DNA from: an uncultured Bacilli bacterium
GTDB lineage: Bacteria; Bacillota_I; Bacilli_A; RF39; UBA660
DNA: 5,335 bases
Direction of reading: 5' to 3'
Assembly: GCA_947625005.1 (NCBI GenBank)
Contig: CANQNA010000100.1
Location: 1 to 5,335, forward strand
Of the stretch, positions 1-5,297 are shown one piece after another. The stretch's first letter is position 1; each line of letters starts with the position of its first letter. The translations under genes and the position numbers were made by a program. Below the pieces are notes generated by a model, which was not told the DNA's origin, ran no database searches, and worked only from the letters and a program-made list of their open reading frames with translations.

Positions 1-2
1 AT

Positions 3-731
3 TTTGAAAAATATGATATGAAGATTAATTTAAAAAGTATTACGGCAATAATTGGTCCAGCATCTTGTGGAAAAACAACTATTTTTAAACTTTTAAGTAA
101 TAAAATAAATAATGATTCTTTATATTTAGATAAAAGAAAACTTAATGATTATAAAATAGATTTTTTGAGAAAAAATATTATTACAGTAATGGATTTTGAA
201 TCGTTTAAAACTGAGTATGTTAAAGAGGAATTAGGTTATTTTTTAAAGAAGTTAGACTTTAGTGATGAAGAAATAAGTGCTAAAGTTGTACAAGTAACTC
301 ATTATTTTAAGATAGAAAATCTTATTGATTATAAAATAGAATATTTAACAGTGGAAGAAAGAGCATTAATTAAAATTTTATCTTTTTTAATAATAAATCC
401 TTTAGTAATAGGGATTGATAATATTATGTCATATTTATCTTTAGAAAAGGTAAAATTGATTATTGATTATATAAAAGAGAATAAATTAACGCTTATTTAT
501 TCTTCAACAAATCCTGAACACTTAATTTATGCTGATGAAATAAAAGTGATTAATAAATTTAAATTAGTTAAATCTGGTAAACCTGAAGATATATTTAAAG
601 ATAAAGTAATAAAAGATTTAAAATTGGCAATCCCTTTTTTAACTGAAATAAATGAATATTTAAAATATTATGAATTAACTGATAAAGATTTTTCTTCAAT
701 AAATGAATGTGTAGGTGCTTTATGGAAATAA
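3..731 (+). CDS. Degenerate EcfA1-like ABC ATPase, 5' end cut by window edge
   Basis: Related to the first ATPase (EcfA1/CbiO1) of energy-coupling factor vitamin/metal importers. The frame is open to the left edge; the first ATG in the window is at 18, but it has no ribosome site and sits only 12 residues before the P-loop, where EcfA proteins usually have about 35, so the true start is probably upstream. Counting from that ATG (237 residues), Walker A is intact (GPASCGKT, 13-20). The rest has decayed: the Q-loop Gln is Asp59, the LSGGQ signature reads LTVEE (110-114), Walker B ends Asp134-Asn135 so the catalytic Glu is lost, the D-loop Asp is Ser141, and the switch His aligns with Thr164. 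The tail (GKPEDIF near 187-193, then IPF and a final LWK) follows EcfA1. It may bind nucleotide, but hydrolysis is unlikely. It overlaps the next gene. Family call is firm; function is unknown. Confidence 0.8.
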   Translation, partial: FEKYDMKINLKSITAIIGPASCGKTTIFKLLSNKINNDSLYLDKRKLNDYKIDFLRKNIITVMDFESFKTEYVKEELGYFLKKLDFSDEEISAKVVQVTHYFKIENLIDYKIEYLTVEERALIKILSFLIINPLVIGIDNIMSYLSLEKVKLIIDYIKENKLTLIYSSTNPEHLIYADEIKVINKFKLVKSGKPEDIFKDKVIKDLKLAIPFLTEINEYLKYYELTDKDFSSINECVGALWK

Positions 732-1360
732 TGTATGCAAATAAATTGAGCAGGGACTTTAAAAATGGTTTCGTAACAGGGTTTTATAAAGACAAAACTG
801 ATTTATTAGATTATTTACCTGAATTTTATGGTATTAGTTATGATGATGAATGGACAGTAAAAAGATTCTTAAATGGTATTAAATTAAAATTAAATGAAAA
901 AATTTTAAAATATTTTAAAGATTTTAAATTAAATGAAAACTTATTGAATAAAAAGATTAAAATATTGAGTTCAAATGAATTTAAATTTATTTTATTGATA
1001 TATCTTCTATTGATGGATCCTTCTGTTTATATTTTTGATTATTTTGATATAGGCTTGTCTTATAAAAATAAAAAGACTTTTATTAATTTATTAAGAAATC
1101 TAAAATCAAAAGGGAAAACTATTATTGTAATTAGTAATGATATAGGTTTTATTTATGAAGTTAGTGATAATATTTTAATGGTAGAAAATAAAAAACTAAT
1201 ATTTAAAGGGAAAAGAACCGAATTATTTGAGGTTAGAAGAATAAAAGAATATCCTCCTATTATTGATTTTATTAGAAAGGCTAATAAAAAGGGAGCGAAT
1301 TTATTATTTACCATGGATAGTAAGGAATTATTAAAAGATATTTATAGGAGTCTTAAATGA
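722..1360 (+). CDS. Degenerate EcfA2-like ABC ATPase lacking Walker A
   Basis: Second ATPase-like protein, matching EcfA2/CbiO2 by position and layout. In-frame ATGs lie at 707, 722 and 731. I prefer 722 (MEIMYANK) because AGGTG at 713-717 lies just upstream; 731 would overlap the upstream stop as TAATG and is also possible; 707 has no ribosome site. Counting from 707 (217 residues), the P-loop is reduced to GFYKDKT (25-31), one residue short and without its second Gly. The signature is LSSNE (87-91), Walker B is VYIFDY with Asp111 kept but the catalytic Glu replaced by Tyr112, the D-loop reads GLS, and the switch His is Asn144 (ISND). The C-terminal part (PPIIDFIRKANKKG, then DSKELLKDI) resembles the EcfA2 tail. 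ATP binding and hydrolysis look lost, yet the frame is intact and its stop overlaps the truA start (ATGA). A partner or scaffold role is inference only. Confidence 0.78.
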   Translation: MEIMYANKLSRDFKNGFVTGFYKDKTDLLDYLPEFYGISYDDEWTVKRFLNGIKLKLNEKILKYFKDFKLNENLLNKKIKILSSNEFKFILLIYLLLMDPSVYIFDYFDIGLSYKNKKTFINLLRNLKSKGKTIIVISNDIGFIYEVSDNILMVENKKLIFKGKRTELFEVRRIKEYPPIIDFIRKANKKGANLLFTMDSKELLKDIYRSLK

Positions 1361-2076
1361 GATTTCTTTGTAGTATAAGTTATGATGGTAGTAATTTTTA
1401 TGGATTTCAAAGGCAAAAAAATAAAAGAAATGTTCAAGGAGAAGTTGAAAAAGCTTTAACTAAGTTAGCGAAAGAAAAAATATTAATTAAAGGGGCAGGA
1501 AGAACTGATAAAGGAGTTCATGCTAAGGATCAAAAAATTCATTTTGATTTGAATATAAATATTAATGAAAAAGGTTTAAAAAAAGGTTTAAATGCTTTAT
1601 TGCCTCAAGATATCTATGTTAATAATTGTCAAAAAGTGAGCGAAGAATTTCATGCTCGTTTTTTGGTTAAGAAGAAGATATATAAATATATAATTAATTT
1701 AGGTGAGTATAATCCTTTATTTGATAAATATGTTTATAATTATTGCCATAAATTAAATATAAATAAAATGAAAAAGGCTTCTAAGTTTTTATTAGGTGCA
1801 CATTCTTATAAATCTTTTGTTTCGGGAGAAAGAGACAATTATAATAGTATTATATATGATATTAAGTTTAAAAAAAATAAAGATATGTTAGAAATTATTT
1901 TTATAGGGACATCTTTTTATAAATATATGGTAAGAAATTTAGTTGGTACTTTAATTGAAGTAGGAAGAGAATATTTATCAATTAATCAAGTAAAAGAAAT
2001 GGTAATTTTTGGTAAAAAATATAATTATACAACGGTTCCTAGTAATGGGTTATACTTAGAAAAAATAGATTATTAA
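1357..2076 (+). CDS. truA: tRNA pseudouridine(38-40) synthase TruA
   Basis: Cytoplasmic enzyme that isomerises uridine to pseudouridine at positions 38, 39 and 40 of the tRNA anticodon arm. At 239 residues it is slightly shorter than most TruA proteins. The catalytic loop is GRTDKGVHA (48-56) with the nucleophile Asp51. Other family marks are YDGSNFYGFQRQ near the N-terminus (9-20; Phe where many TruA have Trp), FHARF (98-102), the Tyr of IYKYII (108-113) that stacks in the active site, and the C-terminal MVRNLVGTLIEVG (191-203). Its ATG overlaps the preceding stop as ATGA, with AGGAG at 1346-1350 six bases upstream, so translation is probably coupled. In many Firmicutes truA follows ecfA1-ecfA2-ecfT; here ecfT is missing. 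A terminator follows, so the usual rplM-rpsI pair is not downstream either. Confidence 0.96.
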   Translation: MRFLCSISYDGSNFYGFQRQKNKRNVQGEVEKALTKLAKEKILIKGAGRTDKGVHAKDQKIHFDLNININEKGLKKGLNALLPQDIYVNNCQKVSEEFHARFLVKKKIYKYIINLGEYNPLFDKYVYNYCHKLNINKMKKASKFLLGAHSYKSFVSGERDNYNSIIYDIKFKKNKDMLEIIFIGTSFYKYMVRNLVGTLIEVGREYLSINQVKEMVIFGKKYNYTTVPSNGLYLEKIDY

Positions 2077-2083
2077 AATAAAG

Positions 2084-2113
2084 TATAGGTTTTTAAAACC
2101 CTATATTTTTTTT
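2084..2113 (+). terminator. Rho-independent terminator after truA
   Basis: TATAGG (2084-2089) pairs with CCTATA (2100-2105), and eight T residues follow (2106-2113). The A/T-rich interior can partly pair as well. It begins seven bases after the truA stop, so it likely ends the ATPase-ATPase-truA transcript. Confidence 0.75.
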
Positions 2114-2345
2114 ATAAAAAATAATAATAAACCAAATAAAATGCTAAAAATATAGTCTTTATAAAATAAATAAAAAAGACTTCAAGTTATTTTAAGAAAG
2201 TCATTTAAAGAAAAAATAAATTAAAAACATATTGTTCTTGTAAATGTAAAAATTCAAAAAATTTCTCACAATAAGTTGCTAAACTTCCAATAGACGACAT
2301 ATTTTTTTTAGGTTTTGTGAAATAATTTCAATAGGAGGATAGCAT
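2114..2345. other. AT-rich intergenic stretch before the Xre gene
   Basis: No convincing gene on either strand. It holds an inverted repeat, AGTCTTT (2154-2160) with AAAGACT (2175-2181) across 14 bases, without a T-run after it on the + strand. A weak promoter candidate is TTGCTA (2276-2281), an 18-base spacer and TATTTT (2300-2305); this would leave a leader of roughly 30 bases before the Xre start. Some promoter is needed here because a terminator lies upstream, but the assignment is uncertain. Confidence 0.4.
2318..2330. promoter_or_regulatory. Palindrome just upstream of the Xre ribosome site, possible operator
   Basis: TGAAAT-A-ATTTCA is a perfect palindrome of 13 bases ending two bases before the AGGAGG ribosome site. 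Small Xre proteins often bind short palindromes near their own promoter, so autoregulation is possible. Such AT-only palindromes also arise by chance in this composition. The right half also contains AATAAT, which could pass for a -10 box, but the transcript start would then fall on the ribosome site, so I do not call it a promoter. Confidence 0.25.
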
Positions 2346-2582
2346 ATGAGCCAATATACTAAAGAAGTATTATCACAAACTGTGCGTCGAAATATAAGAA
2401 AATATCGAAAGATGCGTCATTACACTTTACAAGAACTTGCAGATTTAACAGGTTTGTCTCATGGCTACATTAGAGATTTAGAGTCTTTTGGAATAGAAAA
2501 AACTCCATTGCTTGAAACATTGGGTAAAATTGCTAGTGCTTTAGATATTGATATAAGACAACTATTTGATGATATTGATTAA
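2346..2582 (+). CDS. Small Xre-family helix-turn-helix regulator
   Basis: A 78-residue protein that is essentially one Cro/C1-type (Xre, HTH_3) DNA-binding domain. After a basic N-terminal helix (VRRNIRKYRKMR, 13-24), TLQELADLTG (27-36) forms the positioning helix and SHGYIRDLES (38-47) the recognition helix. TPLLETLGKIASALDIDIRQLF (53-74) supplies the last two helices. There is no added sensor or oligomerisation domain, so any signal would have to act on the HTH domain itself or through a partner. The start is well supported by AGGAGG at 2333-2338, seven bases upstream. It uses CGT/CGA arginine codons near its start, whereas the upstream ATPase genes favour AGA; this is a weak hint of a different history. 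It leads the second gene group and may regulate it through the palindromes on either side. Its target is unknown. Confidence 0.9.
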   Translation: MSQYTKEVLSQTVRRNIRKYRKMRHYTLQELADLTGLSHGYIRDLESFGIEKTPLLETLGKIASALDIDIRQLFDDID

Positions 2583-2586
2583 TTAT

Positions 2587-2598
2587 AAAGTATACTTT
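2587..2598. promoter_or_regulatory. Perfect 12-bp palindrome, candidate regulator site
   Basis: AAAGTA-TACTTT lies four bases after the Xre stop codon. The same half-site recurs inside the start of the Xre gene as ATACT (2356-2360) and AGTAT (2366-2370), inverted around five bases. This arrangement on both ends of the regulator gene would suit an operator pair for the Xre protein, but no binding data are available and chance is not excluded. Confidence 0.25.
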
Positions 2599-2629
2599 TC
2601 TTTTTTAGGTTTACAATAAAAAAGAAAGG
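2595..2629 (+). promoter_or_regulatory. Leader hairpin that hides the ribosome site of the 145-residue gene
   Basis: CTTTTCTTTTTT (2595-2606) can pair with AAAAAAGAAAGG (2618-2629), giving 12 pairs with one G-U and an 11-base loop. The 3' arm contains most of the AAAGGA ribosome site (2625-2630) of the next gene. No T-run follows, so it is not a terminator. It could damp translation or make it temperature- or factor-sensitive. The pairs are mostly A-U, so stability is modest. Confidence 0.4.
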
Positions 2630-2636
2630 AATGTTT

Positions 2637-3074
2637 ATGGAAAAAACTGGAGTATTAATTAAGAAAATTTTTGAAGATAGTTCTATGGGATATAATAATT
2701 TACAATCTTTATTAAAATGTATAGAAGGTAAAGGGAATAAAATTATTAACTTAGTAGAAGGATGTCGAGATAAGTATCAAGACTATCAAAAAAAGTGTGT
2801 AGAAATTTTAGAACGAGAAAAAATTGAAATTTCTGGAGTTGGAGAAATAGCAAAAGCTGGAAGTCATATGGGAATTCAAATGGAAATGAAAAAGGATAAT
2901 AGTGATTCTCATATTGCGGATATGTTAATACAAGGTTTTACAATGGGAGAAATTAGTATGATAAAGGCTATTAATCTTTGTAAAAATAATGTGGATAAAA
3001 AGGAATTAAAATTAGCAGAAGAATTTAAAATTTGGCAAACAGATATGGTTCGCGAGTTGAAAAAGTTCTTATAA
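2637..3074 (+). CDS. Conserved helical protein of unknown function
   Basis: A 145-residue, charged, apparently all-helical soluble protein with no signal peptide or membrane segment. I chose ATG 2637 rather than 2631 because the ribosome site AAAGGA (2625-2630) abuts 2631 but lies six bases before 2637. Helical stretches run about 1-30, 32-62, 91-116 and 120-145, suggesting a four-helix bundle. The most distinctive segment is DSHIADMLIQGFTMG (90-104), preceded by a Met-rich stretch (SHMGIQMEMKK, 76-86). From memory this resembles small uncharacterised Firmicutes proteins with a similar SHIAxMxIxGxxMG segment; I cannot name a characterised family. The loosely spaced Glu, His and Met residues recall ferritin-like or metal-binding bundles, but no complete metal site is evident. 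It sits 54 bases after the Xre gene and may share its transcript. Confidence 0.8.
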   Translation: MEKTGVLIKKIFEDSSMGYNNLQSLLKCIEGKGNKIINLVEGCRDKYQDYQKKCVEILEREKIEISGVGEIAKAGSHMGIQMEMKKDNSDSHIADMLIQGFTMGEISMIKAINLCKNNVDKKELKLAEEFKIWQTDMVRELKKFL

Positions 3075-3085
3075 TATGTAATAAT

Positions 3086-3105
3086 ACCTCCGAGTGAGGT
3101 TTTTT
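3086..3105 (+). terminator. Short terminator-like hairpin overlapping the dusB ribosome site
   Basis: ACCTC (3086-3090) pairs with GAGGT (3096-3100) around CGAGT, and a run of six T ends at 3105, one base before the dusB ATG. The 3' arm GAGG is also the only plausible ribosome site for dusB, seven bases before its start. One element could therefore both reduce read-through from the upstream gene and hide the dusB ribosome site. The stem is only five pairs, so termination is probably partial. Confidence 0.55.
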
Positions 3106-3106
3106 C

Positions 3107-4093
3107 ATGTGGAAAATTGGAAATGTAGAAATTAAGAATAGAATTGTTTTAGCACCTATGGCTGGTATTAGTAATACTAGTTATCGAAAGATAATTAAAT
3201 CAATGGGATGTGGTTTAATTTATGCTGAGATGGTTAGTGATAAAGCATTAGTTTATCAAGATAAAAAAACTTTATCTATGTTAAAGATGGATGAAGTTGA
3301 AAGACCTATTGCTCAGCAAATATTTGGAAGTGATGTTTCGTCATTTGTAGAAGCAGCTCAATTTGTAGAAAAATATATGAAACCAGATATTATTGATATT
3401 AATATGGGGTGTCCAGTACCTAAAGTGGCTATTAAAAATCAAGCTGGAAGTGCTCTTTTAAAAAATCCGGAAAAAATTTATGAAATTGTTTCTGCGGTAG
3501 TAAAAGCAGTGAGTGTTCCTGTAACAGTAAAAATTCGTAGTGGTTGGGATAATTCTTCTATTAATGCTGTTGAAGTAGCTAAAAAAGTAGAACTTGCTGG
3601 AGCTCAGGCTATTGCAGTGCATGCAAGAACTCGATCACAAGGATATACAGGAACAGCCGATTGGAATATTATTAAACAAGTTAAAGAAACTGTAAAAATT
3701 CCAGTTATTGGAAATGGTGATGTTAAATCTTGTTTTGATGCAGAAAAAATGCTTAAAGAAACTGGTTGTGATGCAGTAATGATAGGAAGAGGAGTTTTAG
3801 GTAATCCATGGTTAATTAGAGATTGTGTAGAGTATTTAGAAAAAGGTATTCTTCCTAAAGAGGTAAGTAAAAAAGAAAAATTGTCAATGTTAAAAAAACA
3901 TTATCAGTTATTATTGGAAGATAAAGGAGAAAGACTAGCTTTATTAGAAATTAGAAACCATGCAATTTGGTATTTGAAAAATCTATCAGGTAGTGCTAAA
4001 ATAAAAAACAAAATTTGTTCAGTGAAAAGTAGTCAAGAATTATTTAAGTGTCTAGATGAGTTTTTAATGTTGAATGATACTAGAAAAATATAG
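3107..4093 (+). CDS. dusB: tRNA-dihydrouridine synthase, DusB type
   Basis: FMN-dependent enzyme that reduces specific uridines in the tRNA D-loop region to dihydrouridine using NAD(P)H. The 328-residue protein is full length for the family. The N-terminal TIM barrel shows LAPMAG (15-20), PIAQQIFG (67-74), INMGCPVPK (98-106) with the catalytic Cys102, VKIRSGW (141-147) with the FMN-contacting Lys142, VHARTRSQGYTG (171-182) with His172, IGNGDV (201-206) and MIGRGVLGNPW (225-235) for the FMN phosphate. The helical tRNA-binding end carries EIRNHAIWYLKNL (281-293). The MWKIGNVEIKN start matches the family, fixing ATG 3107. The exact uridine modified cannot be read from sequence, and the choice of DusB over other bacterial Dus subfamilies rests on overall resemblance. 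The next gene starts 30 bases downstream with no terminator between, so dusB and fic are probably co-transcribed. Confidence 0.94.
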   Translation: MWKIGNVEIKNRIVLAPMAGISNTSYRKIIKSMGCGLIYAEMVSDKALVYQDKKTLSMLKMDEVERPIAQQIFGSDVSSFVEAAQFVEKYMKPDIIDINMGCPVPKVAIKNQAGSALLKNPEKIYEIVSAVVKAVSVPVTVKIRSGWDNSSINAVEVAKKVELAGAQAIAVHARTRSQGYTGTADWNIIKQVKETVKIPVIGNGDVKSCFDAEKMLKETGCDAVMIGRGVLGNPWLIRDCVEYLEKGILPKEVSKKEKLSMLKKHYQLLLEDKGERLALLEIRNHAIWYLKNLSGSAKIKNKICSVKSSQELFKCLDEFLMLNDTRKI

Positions 4094-4123
4094 GAAATAT
4101 AGGTTGTAAGGGGGATTAATAAT

Positions 4124-5269
4124 ATGGCAAATTTCAAACATTTAGATTTAGAAACCTATAATGGAGGACATATTTTTTGGAATGAAGATATTTTGAAGCA
4201 AGATATTTGCAATTTGTATAATTTATTAAGTGATCAAGATTATATGAGGACTTTAAAATTTGCTAAATCAATGATGATGAGTCAAGAAATAAAGGCCAAT
4301 AATGCTATCGAAGGAATTAATGATGATTTATCAATTATTGATGAAGTAATTAAGCGAGAGAAATCTTATATGTCATTGAGAGAACAAAAGAGAATAATTA
4401 ATTTATATCATGGTTATCAATATATATTAACTCATAAAATAATAGATAAAACTCATTTAAAAGAACTTTATAAAATTATGAGTGATGGTATTTTAGAAAA
4501 AATTTATTTAGATCATATGGGAGAATATTACCGAGAAGGCCCTGTATATATTTTAAATAGATATTCTTTAAGTAAAGATCCTTTTGAAGGTGCTCAATAT
4601 CAAAAAATTGATTATTATATGAATAAGTATTTTGAATACGTTAATGATGATTCAAAGAATATGTCAGAAATTGATATTTTTATAAAATCTCAAATTATGC
4701 ATTTTTATTTTGTTTATATTCATCCTTATTTTGATGTTAATGGAAGAACAAGTAGAACTTTAGCAATGTGGTTTTTATTAAATAATAAATGTTATCCTTA
4801 TGTCATTTTTAATAGAGCAATTGCCTTTGCTCAGACAAATTATGATAAGAATATTGTTGTAGGAAGAAAGTATGGAAATGTAACATTATTTTTAAAATAT
4901 ATGTTAGATATAGTAGAAAAAGAATTAGAAAAAGCCTATATTATAAATAGTATAGAACAAAATAGTAAATATAATTTATCAAAAGAAGACTTACAAATGT
5001 TAGAATATTTTTTAACATTAAAAGGTAATTTAACTGCAAAAGATTTAATATATTTTTATAATCATTATAACGAAAAAAGAAATAAGAAAGAAATATATGA
5101 AGAAAAAATACAACCTTTAATAGATAAAGAAATATTTGTTAAATTAGGTGAAACTAAAAAATTTATTAGTAATGAAATACCTAACATTCAAATTAGAATT
5201 GATGAACATAAAGTAGATGTTAATCCAGAAAAAATTAAAAGTTTATCTTTAGAAAAATATCTTAAATGA
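4124..5269 (+). CDS. Fic-domain protein, probable AMP-transferase with N-terminal inhibitory helix
   Basis: Fic enzymes usually transfer AMP from ATP to a hydroxyl side chain of a target protein. In this 381-residue protein the core motif is HPYFDVNGRTSR (200-211): catalytic His200, metal-binding Asp204, Asn206, Arg208 and Arg211 are present, but Val205 replaces the first Gly of the usual GNGR, and Tyr202 replaces Phe. The flap that clamps the target is probably GEYYREGPVYI (133-143). An inhibitory-helix motif lies N-terminal at ANNAIEGI (58-65) with Glu63, as in class II Fic proteins, although Asn stands where Ser/Thr is usual. The C-terminal part (about 285-350) looks like a winged-helix domain. 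The start has AAGGGGG at 4108-4114, nine bases upstream. No separate antitoxin gene is adjacent, consistent with in-cis inhibition. The target is unknown, and the Val205 change leaves activity open. Confidence 0.9.
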   Translation: MANFKHLDLETYNGGHIFWNEDILKQDICNLYNLLSDQDYMRTLKFAKSMMMSQEIKANNAIEGINDDLSIIDEVIKREKSYMSLREQKRIINLYHGYQYILTHKIIDKTHLKELYKIMSDGILEKIYLDHMGEYYREGPVYILNRYSLSKDPFEGAQYQKIDYYMNKYFEYVNDDSKNMSEIDIFIKSQIMHFYFVYIHPYFDVNGRTSRTLAMWFLLNNKCYPYVIFNRAIAFAQTNYDKNIVVGRKYGNVTLFLKYMLDIVEKELEKAYIINSIEQNSKYNLSKEDLQMLEYFLTLKGNLTAKDLIYFYNHYNEKRNKKEIYEEKIQPLIDKEIFVKLGETKKFISNEIPNIQIRIDEHKVDVNPEKIKSLSLEKYLK

Positions 5270-5279
5270 TATTTTTTTT
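5253..5279 (+). terminator. Terminator overlapping the fic stop codon
   Basis: AAAAATATC (5253-5261) pairs perfectly with GATATTTTT (5268-5276) around the six-base loop TTAAAT, and the T-run continues to 5279. The TGA stop (5267-5269) lies at the loop and the start of the 3' arm. The A-run and T-run on opposite sides mean it could work in both directions. Confidence 0.65.
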
Positions 5280-5297
5280 AATGGAAAAAATTGACAA

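Noticed and set aside
147..339. Direct repeat of gattataaaataga at about 147 and 326 in the first gene.
   Set aside because: It reflects similar Asp-Tyr-Lys-Ile residues in AT-rich codons; no duplication structure around it.
707..721. Upstream ATG 707 as the start of the second ATPase (adding MCRCF).
   Set aside because: No ribosome site, and the extra residues come from reading the end of the first gene in another frame; ATG 722 has AGGTG upstream.
2154..2181. Inverted repeat AGTCTTT/AAAGACT as a possible second terminator.
   Set aside because: No T-run follows on the + strand, and on the - strand only a short interrupted one, with no gene to terminate.
2205..2300. A 31-codon reading frame on the - strand (begins MSSIGSLATYCEKFF) in the intergenic stretch.
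   Set aside because: No ribosome site before its ATG, no recognised family, and a length easily reached by chance in AT-rich DNA. A gene remnant is possible but cannot be supported.
2631..2636. ATG 2631 as the start of the 145-residue protein.
   Set aside because: The ribosome site abuts it directly with no spacer; ATG 2637 has a normal six-base spacing.
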